A DNA stretch of 64,000 bases from Hyphomicrobiales bacterium (GCA_900471515.1 UCFC01000042.1:41025-105024); one strand, 5' to 3'. Positions 1-9,370 are shown, counted from the stretch's first letter. The notes: generated by a model not told the origin, from the letters alone. A program made the numbers and translations.

Positions 1-21
1 CTTTGGGAAACGCGACGGTCG

Positions 22-1395
22 CTATGCCTCGTTCTCCGTCTTCGAGGGGCTGAAAGCGGCCCGCTCGATACCGTGGCGCTGCAGCTTGTCGTAGAAGGTC
101 TTGCGCGGAATGCCGAGTGTTTCGATCGTGCGGCGCACGTCGCCGTCGTTGCGGGTTAGCGTCTCCCGGATGATATCGGCCTCGTAGCGGTCGACCCTTG
201 CCGGCAAAGGCAGCGCGGCCTCCACCCTCTCCATCCCGGCCTGCGCCCGCGCGGACGGTGTCGCTTCAAGGCCGAGCACGAAGCGCTCGGCGAAATGTGA
301 GAGTTCGCGCACATTGCCCGGCCAGTCATGGCTTTTCAGGTGGCGGTGCAACTCCGGCGAAGCCGCTGGAACCGGGCGCTTGAAACGGTTGGCGGCCCGT
401 TCGGTGAAGTGGGCAAAGAGGAGCGGGATGTCGTCGCGCCGGTCGCGCAGCGGCGGAATGCCGATCGTCACGACATTGAGGCGATAATAGAGATCCTCGC
501 GGAAATCGCCGCGTTCGCGCGGATTGCCAAGATCGATCTTGGCGGCGGCAACGACCCGCAGATCGACCGGCCGCACCTCGTTGGTGCCAAGCGGCATGAC
601 TTCCCGCATTTCCAGGACCCGCAGCATCTGCACCTGGGCGGAGGCCGGCATGCTTTCGATTTCGTCGAGGAAAAGCGTTCCGCCGCTCGAATGTTCGATA
701 CGACCGATGCGCTTCTTCTGGGCGCCGGTGAAAGCTCCCGCCTCATGGCCGAAGAGTTCGCTTTCGATCACCGTTTCCGGTAAGGCGCCGCAATTCAGCG
801 CCACGAAGTTTCCCTTGGAACGGCGGCTCCAGCGATGCAGCAGGCTCGCCACCACTTCCTTGCCGCTGCCGGTCTCGCCGGTCACCAGCACGTCGACATC
901 CGTATCGGCGATCTGCCTGAGCGTTCGCCGCAGGCGCTCCATGGCCGGCGTCTGGCCGATCAGCGGCAGGTCGCCCCGTGCCTGCTCGGCGGCCTCGCGC
1001 AACGCGCGATTGTCGAGCACCAGGCGCCGCTTCTCGGCCGCCCGGTGGACGCTCTGAACCAGCCTGTCGGCGGCAAAGGGCTTGGTGATGAAATCATAAG
1101 CCCCGTCCTGGATCGCCTTGACGGCCATCGGAATATCGCCATGCCCGGTCATCAGGATCACCGGCAGGTCTTCGTCCAGGCGACGTATGCGGTCGAACAG
1201 CTGCAGCCCGTCGACCTGCGGCATGCGGATATCGGAAACGACGACCCCGGTAAAATCCGCCCTCAGCACCTTCAATGCGTCCATTGCGGCAGAAAATGTC
1301 GAAACGGCAAAGCCGGCCAGTTCCAGCGTCTGCTTCGTCGCCTTCAGGAGATCCTTGTCGTCGTCGATCAGGAAGACCGGGATCGTGTCGCTCAT
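22..1395 (-). CDS. dctD: C4-dicarboxylate transport response regulator DctD
   Basis: Sigma-54-dependent activator of the NtrC family (457 aa) that turns on dctA when phosphorylated by DctB. The receiver domain spans about residues 5-120, with the phospho-acceptor Asp55 in SDIRMPQ and the conserved Lys105. The AAA+ domain carries Walker A GETGSGKE (173-180), the sigma-54 contact loop GAFTGA (220-225) and Walker B LFLDEIE (241-247). A Fis-type helix-turn-helix near the C-terminus contains RKTFYDKLQRHG. The gene overlaps the end of dctB by 4 bp (ATGA), so the two are translationally coupled. The family and the neighbouring dctB and dctA make the name safe. Confidence 0.96.
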   Translation of the reverse strand: MSDTIPVFLIDDDKDLLKATKQTLELAGFAVSTFSAAMDALKVLRADFTGVVVSDIRMPQVDGLQLFDRIRRLDEDLPVILMTGHGDIPMAVKAIQDGAYDFITKPFAADRLVQSVHRAAEKRRLVLDNRALREAAEQARGDLPLIGQTPAMERLRRTLRQIADTDVDVLVTGETGSGKEVVASLLHRWSRRSKGNFVALNCGALPETVIESELFGHEAGAFTGAQKKRIGRIEHSSGGTLFLDEIESMPASAQVQMLRVLEMREVMPLGTNEVRPVDLRVVAAAKIDLGNPRERGDFREDLYYRLNVVTIGIPPLRDRRDDIPLLFAHFTERAANRFKRPVPAASPELHRHLKSHDWPGNVRELSHFAERFVLGLEATPSARAQAGMERVEAALPLPARVDRYEADIIRETLTRNDGDVRRTIETLGIPRKTFYDKLQRHGIERAAFSPSKTENEA

Positions 1396-3254
1396 GCCTG
1401 TACCTTCTGCAGATGGATGGTAAAGCGGGTGCCGCCCTCATTGCTTTCGACCTCGATACGGCCGCCGTAATCGGAAACGATATCCTTGGAGATGACGAGC
1501 CCGAGCCCGAGCCCCTTTTCCTTCGAGGTGTTGAAGGGCGAAAACAGCGAACCAAGGATCTCCTCGGATATGCCTGGCCCGTTATCGGCGACGGTTACGA
1601 CAACCTCGCCGCCCGCCTCCTCGCAGAAGATCTCCACCTTCGCGCCCTCCCTGCCGTCAAGCGCCTCCAGCGCATTCTGGAAAAGGTTGATCAGCACCTG
1701 CTCCAGCCGGATGCGATTACCGCTGACCTTGAGTTCGGCTGGCGGCAGCCGGATATCGAGCGCATCCAGGCGACCGGCAAAGCGGCTGCGCAAGAGTACG
1801 ACAGCGCCCTCGATGACGGCGCGCAGTTCCACCGGCTCCGCCGCCGTACGGCCCTTGCGGGCAAAGGCCTTCAACTCTTCGGTGATCGTACCGATGCGCT
1901 CCGTCAGGCCGGCAATCGCATCGAGATTGTCGTCGGCCGATTGCGGCTGCCGGCGCTTGAGGAAGGTTCGGGCATTGTCGGCATAGGCGCGGATGGTCGC
2001 GACCGGCTGGTTGATCTCATGCGCCACGCCGGCGGCCACCTGCCCCAGGATCGCCAGGCGGTTTGCCTGCACCAGTTCCTGCTGCACCACCTGCAGCCGC
2101 GCCTCGGTCGCGCGGTGATCGGAAATCTCCGCCTGAAGCCTGTCGCGGGCACGGCTCAGGTCATCAGTCCGCTCCAGCACCCGGCGTTCAAGCTCTTCAC
2201 GCGCGGCGCGCTCGGTGGCGATGCGCATGGTGGCGATCTGGCGGCGACGCAGCAGGAAGGTCATGATCGCGAGCACCGGAATGAGCGCCGCCAATGTCAG
2301 CAGGCGCCATTCGCGCACGGATGAGGCGATCGGCGCTTCGGTCGGCACGAGATATTCGAGTTGCCATGAGGTTGAGGGCACCTCTGTGCGCAATCGCAGG
2401 AATTCCCCCTCACCACCGCCCGGCATGACGGCATGGACGATTGCAGCACCGGGTCTCAGCGCCTGCCGCTCGTCGATCGGCAAAGGCGAAAGTGGCGCCT
2501 CGCCGAATTGCAGGCTGCTTCTGAGTGCGGAAATGCTTTCCAGAGGCAGGGGTTTGGCGGTCATGAAACGCCAGGACGGCAGGCTGGTGATCAGCACGAC
2601 CCCGTGCTCGTCGGTGACATAGGCCGGCCGGGCCGCATCGCGCCAGTCGGACTCCAGCTGATCGAACTCCATCTTGACGACCACGACACCAAGCGGAGCC
2701 GCGGCATCCCCGACCCGCCGGGAAATATAAAGACCCGGCCGGTTGCTGACATTGCCGAGCGCGAAATGCTCCGCCGTACCCGTTTCCATGGCGCGGCGGA
2801 AATAATCGCGGAAGGAATAATCTTTGCCGACAAAACTCAGGGGCTCCTGCCAGTTGCTGGAGGCGATCGCGATACCGTTGCTGCCGGTAACGTAGAGAAC
2901 CGAGGCGCGCGTGCCGGCAACGAGGCTCTGGAGCTTGCGGTCAAGCCCCATGACGGCCTCGCCCTGCCCGGAGGCCAGGGCATCCCGCACCTGCTGATCA
3001 TCGGCAAGAAGAAGCGGGAGAGCCCGCGGCCCTTCAAGCACGGCCCGCAGCAGCGCGACCTTGAGATTGGCATCGGTCTGCCCCTGATCCTCCAGCGCCG
3101 CAATTGCCTGCAGGCGGCCATAGATGCCGGCCCCGTAAAGGGCGATTGCGATGAGTGCGGCGGCAAGCGCGGCAAAGATCAGCCACACGGATCGGGAGCG
3201 CCGGCCAAGCTGTTCAGGTGTCAGGAGACGTTCGTTTGCGGTCCTCTGGAGCAT
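1392..3254 (-). CDS. dctB: C4-dicarboxylate sensor histidine kinase DctB
   Basis: Membrane sensor kinase for succinate, malate and fumarate; partner of DctD. There is one membrane segment near the N-terminus, a long periplasmic sensor region of the double-PAS/Cache kind, a second membrane segment (LTLAALIPVLAIMTFLLRRR), a coiled coil, then the HisKA box VAHEINQPVATIRAYADNAR and the HATPase N box NLFQNALEAL with the G boxes DNGPGIS and GLGLGLVIS. The reading frame is open to a GTG at 3293, but that longer version would run through the DctD-binding palindromes. I therefore prefer the ATG at 3254 (MLQRTANERLL, 620 aa). No strong ribosome site precedes either start, so the exact N-terminus is uncertain. 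Confidence 0.93.
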   Translation of the reverse strand: MLQRTANERLLTPEQLGRRSRSVWLIFAALAAALIAIALYGAGIYGRLQAIAALEDQGQTDANLKVALLRAVLEGPRALPLLLADDQQVRDALASGQGEAVMGLDRKLQSLVAGTRASVLYVTGSNGIAIASSNWQEPLSFVGKDYSFRDYFRRAMETGTAEHFALGNVSNRPGLYISRRVGDAAAPLGVVVVKMEFDQLESDWRDAARPAYVTDEHGVVLITSLPSWRFMTAKPLPLESISALRSSLQFGEAPLSPLPIDERQALRPGAAIVHAVMPGGGEGEFLRLRTEVPSTSWQLEYLVPTEAPIASSVREWRLLTLAALIPVLAIMTFLLRRRQIATMRIATERAAREELERRVLERTDDLSRARDRLQAEISDHRATEARLQVVQQELVQANRLAILGQVAAGVAHEINQPVATIRAYADNARTFLKRRQPQSADDNLDAIAGLTERIGTITEELKAFARKGRTAAEPVELRAVIEGAVVLLRSRFAGRLDALDIRLPPAELKVSGNRIRLEQVLINLFQNALEALDGREGAKVEIFCEEAGGEVVVTVADNGPGISEEILGSLFSPFNTSKEKGLGLGLVISKDIVSDYGGRIEVESNEGGTRFTIHLQKVQA

Positions 3255-3263
3255 GGCGACATT

Positions 3264-3279
3264 GTGCATATTTTCGCAC
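3264..3279. promoter_or_regulatory. DctD upstream activator site 1 (imperfect palindrome)
   Basis: GTGC-N8-GCAC inverted repeat about 110 bp upstream of the dctA sigma-54 promoter. Rhizobial dctA promoters are known to carry tandem DctD-binding sites at this kind of distance. It overlaps the 5' end of the longest possible dctB frame. Confidence 0.65.
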
Positions 3280-3296
3280 GCCCAGCAAATCACTTT

Positions 3297-3312
3297 GTGC
3301 GGAAAACCGCAC
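3297..3312. promoter_or_regulatory. DctD upstream activator site 2 (perfect palindrome)
   Basis: GTGCGG-AAAA-CCGCAC is a perfect 6-bp inverted repeat centred 33 bp from site 1, about three helical turns, and about 78 bp from the sigma-54 promoter. Two phased sites fit cooperative DctD binding. The assignment is by position and known dctA architecture, not by footprint. Confidence 0.7.
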
Positions 3313-3374
3313 CAAAGCGTCCGACCCGACCAGATACACTCAAAGATATCAACGCATTAGGCCGTCCGAAAAAC

Positions 3375-3390
3375 TGGCACGCGCATTGCA
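3375..3390 (+). promoter_or_regulatory. Sigma-54 (RpoN) promoter of dctA
   Basis: TGGCAC-N5-TTGCA matches the -24/-12 consensus exactly. Transcription should start near 3400 and leave a leader of about 75 bases before dctA. The site lies between the two DctD palindromes and the dctA ribosome site, as expected for RpoN- and DctD-dependent transcription. Confidence 0.92.
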
Positions 3391-3476
3391 AACCGGAGTC
3401 CTCATCAGTCGGGAGGCTGTTTGACCATCATGACTTGCCCGCCGCCGCACTGGCGTCCGGCACAGTGGAGGACACC

Positions 3477-4811
3477 ATGGATATTGCAATGAACGCCGCC
3501 GCTGAGCGCGGCAAAACTCCCCTTTACCGGCACCTCTACGTGCAGGTTCTCGCAGCCATTGCCGCCGGCATCCTGCTCGGCCATTTCTATCCGTCTCTCG
3601 GCGCTTCGCTGCAGCCGCTTGGAGACGCTTTCATCAAGCTCGTGCGCATGGTGATCGCGCCCGTCATCTTCCTGACCGTCACGACCGGCATTGCCGGCAT
3701 GGCCGATCTCAAGAAGTTCGGCCGCGTGGTCGGCAAGGCGCTCGGCTATTTTCTCGTCTTCTCGACGCTCGCGCTCGTCGTCGGTCTCGTCGTTTCGAAC
3801 GTGCTGCAGCCCGGCGCCGGCATGCATATCGATCCGGCGACGCTCGATACGAAGGCCGTCAACAATTACGCCGCCCAGGCCCATGACGCGACGATCGTCG
3901 GCTTCCTGATGAACATCATCCCGGACACGATTGTCGGCGCCTTTGCCAAGGGCGACATCCTGCAGGTTCTGTTCTTCTCGGTCGTCTTCGGTATTGCGCT
4001 CGGCTCCGTCGGCGAACGCGGCAAGCCGGTGCTGGATTTCTTCCAGGTTCTGACTGCTCCGGTCTTCCGCCTCGTCGCGATCCTGATGAAGTTTGCGCCG
4101 ATCGGCGCCTTCGGCGCCATGGCCTTTACCATCGGCAAATACGGTATCGGCGCGATCGCCAACCTCGCCTTCCTGATCGGCACTTTCTACCTGACGTCGC
4201 TGCTCTTCGTGCTGATCGTGCTCGGCGCGGTCGCCCGTTACAACGGCTTTTCCATCCTGGCGCTGATCCGCTACATCAAGGAAGAGCTGCTGCTGGTGCT
4301 CGGCACGTCCTCATCGGAAGCCGCCCTGCCCGGCCTGATGAACAAGATGGAACGCGCCGGCTGCAAACGCTCGGTCGTCGGCCTCGTCATCCCGACCGGC
4401 TATTCCTTCAATCTCGACGGCACCAACATCTATATGACGCTGGCAGCGCTCTTCATCGCCCAGGCGACGGATACGCATCTGAGCTTCGGCGACCAGATCC
4501 TGCTGCTGCTCGTAGCGATGCTAAGCTCCAAGGGTGCGGCGGGCATCACCGGCGCCGGCTTCATCACGCTTGCGGCCACACTCTCGGTTGTTCCCTCGGT
4601 TCCGATCGCCGGCATGGCGCTCATTCTCGGCATCGACCGTTTCATGTCGGAATGCCGCGCGCTGACCAACCTCGTCGGCAACGCCGTTGCCACCATCGTC
4701 GTCGCCCGCTGGGAAAACGAGCTCGACCAGACCCGCTTTGCCGCAGCGATGGCCGGCGATCTGCGCGAGGATAGCGACCTGCTTGCTCCGGTGGCGCAGC
4801 CTGCCGAGTAA
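3477..4811 (+). CDS. dctA: C4-dicarboxylate/proton symporter DctA
   Basis: Inner-membrane secondary transporter (444 aa) of the glutamate/dicarboxylate:cation symporter family, taking up succinate, fumarate and malate. The membrane segments alternate with the family's signature regions: the serine-rich re-entrant loop GTSSSEAALPG (about residues 276-286) and SFNLDGTNIYM (about 308-318). The frame is open upstream to 2433, but the start at 3477 (MDIAMNAAAER) has the ribosome site GTGGAGGA at 3465-3472 and gives the normal family length; the longer reading is antisense to dctB. Transcription is divergent from dctB-dctD and is expected to be RpoN/DctD dependent. Confidence 0.97.
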   Translation: MDIAMNAAAERGKTPLYRHLYVQVLAAIAAGILLGHFYPSLGASLQPLGDAFIKLVRMVIAPVIFLTVTTGIAGMADLKKFGRVVGKALGYFLVFSTLALVVGLVVSNVLQPGAGMHIDPATLDTKAVNNYAAQAHDATIVGFLMNIIPDTIVGAFAKGDILQVLFFSVVFGIALGSVGERGKPVLDFFQVLTAPVFRLVAILMKFAPIGAFGAMAFTIGKYGIGAIANLAFLIGTFYLTSLLFVLIVLGAVARYNGFSILALIRYIKEELLLVLGTSSSEAALPGLMNKMERAGCKRSVVGLVIPTGYSFNLDGTNIYMTLAALFIAQATDTHLSFGDQILLLLVAMLSSKGAAGITGAGFITLAATLSVVPSVPIAGMALILGIDRFMSECRALTNLVGNAVATIVVARWENELDQTRFAAAMAGDLREDSDLLAPVAQPAE

Positions 4812-4822
4812 GATCAGACAAA

Positions 4823-4858
4823 AAATCCGCCGCCGATCAGGTGATTGGCGGCGGATTT
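4823..4858. terminator. Terminator hairpin between dctA and the convergent ABC gene
   Basis: A perfect 12-bp stem (4823-4834 with 4847-4858) and a 12-base loop. On the minus strand it is followed by six T residues, on the plus strand by TTT, so it probably ends both transcripts: dctA from the left and the sugar transporter operon from the right. Confidence 0.8.
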
Positions 4859-4910
4859 CATGTGATGACGATGCCGCGGGTCAAACAACGGCGGCGGCAA
4901 GCTCCTGGGC

Positions 4911-5984
4911 TCAGAGCGCCAGCCCCGTGCCGCGGTCGAAAATATGGACCTGCTCGCTGGCGATATTGGCTTCGAAGCGCGCGCCATAACGGGCCGCATA
5001 ATCCCCATCCACCACGGCCGTGACCGGCTGACCCGCCAGATCGAAGACGACGTGCGTCTGTGCGCCTGTCGGCTCGACAAGCAGGGTCTGGCCGGCAAGC
5101 GCGTTTCCGTCCTTGCCGCCGGGCGTCAGATGCTCGGGGCGAAGGCCGACCGTCACAGCCTGGCCGGCGCGAACCTTACGGTCAGGCGCGATACGGATTG
5201 CCGTGCCGTCCGAAAGGCGGGCGGCCGGTGCGCCGCCCTCACCTTCGACAACACCCTCGATCAGGTTCATCGCCGGTGAGCCGATGAAGGCGGCAACGAA
5301 AAGATTGGCCGGCTTCTTGTAGAGTTCGAGCGGCGTGCCCTCCTGCTCGATATTGCCCTGGTTCAGCACGACGATGCGGTCGGCGAGCGTCATCGCCTCG
5401 ATCTGGTCATGCGTGACATAGATCGAGGTCGTCTTGACCTTCTGGTGCAGCGTCTTGATTTCCGAGCGCATCTGCACGCGCAGCTTGGCATCGAGGTTCG
5501 AGAGCGGCTCGTCGAACAGGAAGACGGCCGGGTTGCGCACGATGGCGCGCCCCATGGCAACGCGCTGGCGCTGACCGCCGGAAAGCTGTGCGGGCTTGCG
5601 GTCCATGAGTTTCGTCAGATCGAGCATGCGTGCGGCTTCCGCCACGCGCTGCTCGATCTGCGGCTTGGGAAGACCGGACAGTTTCAGATTGAAGCCCATG
5701 TTTTCGGCGACCGTCATATGCGGATAGAGCGCATAGGACTGGAAGACCATGGCGATGTTGCGCTCGCGCGGGGTGAGTTCGTTGACGACGGCATCGTCGA
5801 TGACCACTTCGCCGCCGCTGATTTCCTCAAGGCCCGCGATCATGCGCAGAAGGGTGGACTTGCCGCAGCCGGACGGCCCGACGAGGGCGACGAACTGGCC
5901 GTCCTCGATCGAAAGCGAGATATTATGGATCACGTCGAGCGATCCGTAGGCCTTGCGGATATTCTTCAGTTCGACAGACGCCAT
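4911..5984 (-). CDS. Sugar ABC transporter ATP-binding protein (UgpC/MalK type)
   Basis: ATPase subunit (357 aa) of a carbohydrate-uptake-1 importer. It has Walker A GPSGCGKST (36-44), signature LSGGQRQRVAMGRA (from 134), Walker B VFLFDEP (154-160), the H-loop in YVTHDQIEAM, and a C-terminal MalK-like TOBE region ending in HIFDRGTGLAL. It is the last gene of the minus-strand operon binding protein - permease - permease - ATPase, 22 bp after the MalG-type permease. Some rhizobial MsmK/UgpC-type ATPases serve several importers, so it may not be dedicated to this one. Confidence 0.92.
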   Translation of the reverse strand: MASVELKNIRKAYGSLDVIHNISLSIEDGQFVALVGPSGCGKSTLLRMIAGLEEISGGEVVIDDAVVNELTPRERNIAMVFQSYALYPHMTVAENMGFNLKLSGLPKPQIEQRVAEAARMLDLTKLMDRKPAQLSGGQRQRVAMGRAIVRNPAVFLFDEPLSNLDAKLRVQMRSEIKTLHQKVKTTSIYVTHDQIEAMTLADRIVVLNQGNIEQEGTPLELYKKPANLFVAAFIGSPAMNLIEGVVEGEGGAPAARLSDGTAIRIAPDRKVRAGQAVTVGLRPEHLTPGGKDGNALAGQTLLVEPTGAQTHVVFDLAGQPVTAVVDGDYAARYGARFEANIASEQVHIFDRGTGLAL

Positions 5985-6006
5985 GTGCGTGCCTCCGAAT
6001 GCGGGC

Positions 6007-6891
6007 TCAGGACTTCACCGCACCGGCGGTCAGGCCGGCGATGATGTGCTTCTGGGCAAGGAAAAAGACGATGATGGTCGGCAGGATGGTCAGCGTGATG
6101 AAGGCGAGGATGAGGTGCCAGTCGGTGGCGAACTCCCCTCTATAGACCATGATGCCGAGCGGCCAGGGATAAAGGCTTTCCGAATTCAGCATGATCAGCG
6201 GCACGATATAGCTGTTCCAGCTGCCGACGAAGGAGATGATGCCGACGGTGGCGACAATCGGGCGCGAGAGCGGCAGCGAGATGTGCCAGAAGAATCGCAT
6301 GTAACCGCAGCCATCGACGAACGCCGCGTCGAAGAGTTCCGACGGCAGGTTCCGGAAATAGTTGCGGAACAGCATGATGCTCATGCCGAGCCCGAAGGCC
6401 ACCTGCGGCAGCACGACGCCCCAATAGGTATTGAGAAGGCCGAGATCGCGGATGCGGATATAGAGCGGCAGGATCGCGGTCGCTGCCGGAAACATCAGTC
6501 CGATCAGGAAATAGTTGACCAGGTAGGTGGAGCCGAAGAAGCGGATATGGGCAAAACAGAAGGCGGCCATGGCGCCGAGCGTCAGCGTCAGGAAGACGGT
6601 GAGCAGGGCGATCAGCAGCGAATTGCCCATCTGCAGCCAGTAGCGATGGCTGACAATGATGTCGATATAGTTGCTCCACTGCCATTCCGTCGGCAGGCCG
6701 AAGGGATTGCCGCGCAGGTCCGAGAGCGTCTTGAAGCCGCCGAGCGCCGTGCTGATCAGCGGGATGACGACGAGGCCGGCGACGATCAGCAGCGAGACAT
6801 ACATGTAGATCTGCGTGCCGGTACGGACCTTGCGGCCGGAACTGTTGGCCGTCGCGGCGTCGATGGGGGGTGCGGTCGAGATATCAGTCAT
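6007..6891 (-). CDS. Sugar ABC transporter permease (MalG type)
   Basis: Inner-membrane permease (294 aa) with six predicted membrane segments and the EAA loop region FDAAFVDGCGYMRFFWHISL, which docks onto the ATPase. It ends in HIIAGLTAGAVKS, typical for MalG/UgpE-like subunits. It overlaps the upstream permease gene by 8 bp. The substrate is not visible from sequence; the link to the Gfo/Idh and ThuA genes across the divergent promoter suggests a di- or monosaccharide. Confidence 0.92.
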   Translation of the reverse strand: MTDISTAPPIDAATANSSGRKVRTGTQIYMYVSLLIVAGLVVIPLISTALGGFKTLSDLRGNPFGLPTEWQWSNYIDIIVSHRYWLQMGNSLLIALLTVFLTLTLGAMAAFCFAHIRFFGSTYLVNYFLIGLMFPAATAILPLYIRIRDLGLLNTYWGVVLPQVAFGLGMSIMLFRNYFRNLPSELFDAAFVDGCGYMRFFWHISLPLSRPIVATVGIISFVGSWNSYIVPLIMLNSESLYPWPLGIMVYRGEFATDWHLILAFITLTILPTIIVFFLAQKHIIAGLTAGAVKS

Positions 6892-7822
6892 TGCGCATGA
6901 ATATCCGCTTGTAGCTGAAGGCGAGCGTGACGCAGATCACGAACAGCACGACGCCGACGGCGCTGCCGAAACCGACCTGCATGCGGGTCACCCCGAAATT
7001 GTAGAGGAAGGTCACCATCGTCTGCGTCGAGTTCGACGGACCGCCGCCGGTGAGCGGCATGATCATGTCGAAGAGCTGCAGCGAGCCGACGACGCCGAAG
7101 AAGACGGAGAGGCGAACGGTGGAGCCGAGAAGCGGCAATGTGACGTGCCGGAACTTCTGCCAGCCGGTCGCCCCGTCGATATCGGCGGCTTCCAGCACGC
7201 TCTTGTCGATCGCCTGAAGACCGGCGATGAAGAGCATCATGTGAAAGCCGAAATACTTCCAGACGATGACGCCGAGAATGGCATACATGGCGACATTGCG
7301 ATCGGCGAGCCAGAAGGGCGGCTCGATGCCGATCATGTGCGAAATTCCGGCCACGAGGCCGAAATCGCCGTCATAGACGAAGCGCCAGATCATGCCGGCG
7401 GCAACGTCGGCGAGAACATAGGGCAGGAAGAAGATCAGGCGGAAGAACAGCGCACCCTTGATCTTGGTGGAGACCATGGTCGCCAGCCATAGCGCCAGCG
7501 GAATCTGCACCAAGAGCGAGATCAGGACGATCAGGCCGTTATTGATGAGCGCCTGGGTGAAGGCGCCGTTGCGGAAGATAAGCTGGTAATTGCGGAAGCC
7601 GACCCATTGCGTCGGGTCGCCGTAACCGTTCCAGTTATAGAAGGAATACCAGGCGGCTTCGCCCATCGGCACGATGACGAGCAGGGTGAAAAGCATCAAT
7701 GCCGGCGGCAGGAAAAGGATCAGCACCGGCCATTTGCTGTGGGCCAGCGAACGTTTGTGCCGGCGCGGAGCCACTTTGGCGCTCGTCCCTGCAACATTTG
7801 CTGACATGAAAGTATCGCTCAT
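6884..7822 (-). CDS. Sugar ABC transporter permease (MalF/UgpA type)
   Basis: Inner-membrane permease (312 aa) with six membrane segments and the EAA loop LEAADIDGATGWQKFRHVTL. The positively charged N-terminal tail (RRHKRSLAHSK) is cytoplasmic. It pairs with the MalG-type subunit directly downstream (8-bp overlap). It is separated from the binding-protein gene by 84 bp that hold a strong hairpin. Confidence 0.92.
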   Translation of the reverse strand: MSDTFMSANVAGTSAKVAPRRHKRSLAHSKWPVLILFLPPALMLFTLLVIVPMGEAAWYSFYNWNGYGDPTQWVGFRNYQLIFRNGAFTQALINNGLIVLISLLVQIPLALWLATMVSTKIKGALFFRLIFFLPYVLADVAAGMIWRFVYDGDFGLVAGISHMIGIEPPFWLADRNVAMYAILGVIVWKYFGFHMMLFIAGLQAIDKSVLEAADIDGATGWQKFRHVTLPLLGSTVRLSVFFGVVGSLQLFDMIMPLTGGGPSNSTQTMVTFLYNFGVTRMQVGFGSAVGVVLFVICVTLAFSYKRIFMRND

Positions 7823-7875
7823 CGGTCTCTGGGACTCCTCGGGCGGATTCGCGACTGCGCCGCGAGTGAGAGGGA

Positions 7876-7899
7876 GCCGGCGCTCATGCGAGCGCCGGC
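7876..7899. other. Intercistronic hairpin after the binding-protein gene
   Basis: A perfect 9-bp inverted repeat (7876-7884 with 7891-7899) with a 6-base loop, 7 bases after the binding-protein stop codon and before the permease gene. There is no T-run, so it is more likely a 3' mRNA stabiliser or partial attenuator than a full terminator. Confidence 0.7.
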
Positions 7900-7906
7900 G
7901 GGTCGC

Positions 7907-9205
7907 TTACTTCGCTTCGAGCGAGTAGGCGTCCTGGATCTGCTGGGCGGCATCGGCCGGCGACGTGGAGCCGGAGACGATTTCCATCGTCATGTCGTTG
8001 ACGACGCCGCCGACATTGGGGCCGAGATCCTGATCGAGGAAGTTCTGGTGCCAGGTCTCCTGATCGAGCGCCACGGCGCTGTCCTTCAGAAGCGGGTTCT
8101 GCACACCGTCGGCCGCACCCTTGGCGACCGGAATGATGCCGGTTTTCTGGGCCAGCAGCTTCTGGTTTTCCGGATTGCCGAGGAATTTCAGGAATTCTTC
8201 GGTTTCCGGAGGTGCATTCTTGGTGACGACCCAGCCGTTCAGGCGGCCGAGGTAATCGGTTGCCAGACCCGGAGCGCCTTCGACGACCGGGAACGGGAAG
8301 CGGCCGATATTGTCGTCCGGCTGGCCCTTGCCGCTGGTCGAGCTGGCGCGCGAAGTGTCGTTGGTGTTCTCGAAGCCGAGCAGCATGGCGGCGCGTCCGT
8401 CGCCGAAGGCGGCAAGCGCGTCGTTCCAGGTGGCGCCGAGATAGCCGTTCTGGAAGGGCTCGAGCTTGCCGAGTTCGGCAAGATGCTCGCCAGCCCTGAC
8501 GAAGGCCTCACCGGCAAAACCGTCGCCCTCGCCGGCCTTGGCCTTCTCGAAACCGTCATGGCCGGCTTCGCGCATGGCAAGGTAGCCCCAGTAAAAATGG
8601 ATCGGCCACTTGTCGCCGCCGCCGCCGGCAATCGGCACGATGCCGGCTGCCTTCAGCGTCTTCACGGCATTGAGGAAATCGCCCCAGGTCTTGATCTGCG
8701 ACGCATCGACATTGGCCTTCTTGAACAGCTCCTTGTTGTAGAAGAAGGAGACGAGGCCGGTCTTGTAGGGCGCTGCCCAGACCTTGCCGTCAAAGGTCAT
8801 GCCGTCGATCGTGGCGGCGCTCGTGCCGTTGCGCCATGCGCCGCCATCGGCGTCAAGCGCGGCATCGATCGGCCGCAGCATGCCGGTCTCGGCCTGCGCC
8901 TTCAGCACCCCGCCGCCCCAGGTATAGAAGAAGCTCGGCGCTTCGTTCGACTGCAGCAGCGTCGGAAGCTTGGCCTTGAAGGCCTGGTTTTCGAGGAACT
9001 GCAGTTCGACCTTTACGCCGGGGTGGCTCGCCTCGAAGTCCTTGGCGAGTTGGTTCCACACCGCGAGGGTGCCCGGAACCTGCTCCAGATGGAGCCAGCG
9101 AATGGTCGTGTCGGCGGCAGCCGTTACCGTCGACGCGCAGTAGCCGGCGACAGCGATTGCGATCGCCGAAATCATATTGATGCGATGAGTTTTGATGGTC
9201 AGCAC
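7907..9205 (-). CDS. Sugar ABC transporter substrate-binding protein (family 1)
   Basis: Periplasmic binding protein (432 aa) of the UgpB/MalE-like extracellular family 1. A signal peptide covers about residues 1-30 (hydrophobic core ISAIAIAVAGY, Ala-rich cleavage region). The mature part begins with TTIRWLHLEQVPG and has the family's GGGVLKAQAETG and YFYNKELF-like segments (FFYNKELFKKANV). It is the first gene of the importer operon, with the ribosome site AGGAGTGCC just before the start. Its promoter region is shared with the divergent ROK regulator. Confidence 0.92.
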   Translation of the reverse strand: MLTIKTHRINMISAIAIAVAGYCASTVTAAADTTIRWLHLEQVPGTLAVWNQLAKDFEASHPGVKVELQFLENQAFKAKLPTLLQSNEAPSFFYTWGGGVLKAQAETGMLRPIDAALDADGGAWRNGTSAATIDGMTFDGKVWAAPYKTGLVSFFYNKELFKKANVDASQIKTWGDFLNAVKTLKAAGIVPIAGGGGDKWPIHFYWGYLAMREAGHDGFEKAKAGEGDGFAGEAFVRAGEHLAELGKLEPFQNGYLGATWNDALAAFGDGRAAMLLGFENTNDTSRASSTSGKGQPDDNIGRFPFPVVEGAPGLATDYLGRLNGWVVTKNAPPETEEFLKFLGNPENQKLLAQKTGIIPVAKGAADGVQNPLLKDSAVALDQETWHQNFLDQDLGPNVGGVVNDMTMEIVSGSTSPADAAQQIQDAYSLEAK

Positions 9206-9370
9206 TTGGCACTCCTCCCGAGGCGCTTTATTTCTGTATCCGGATTAAATAATCGCAGCCTTTCTCTTTCTGTCAATACCCTGCCCGAAAAAGCGGCAGA
9301 GGCTGCGCAAAATGATGCAATTATGGAAATTTCTGTTGCGCGATTGCGAAAATCAGTTCTACAACAAGAT

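Noticed and set aside
2433..3476. N-terminal extension of the dctA frame
   Set aside because: Antisense to dctB and crosses the sigma-54 promoter; dctA has a good ribosome site at 3465 and family length from 3477.
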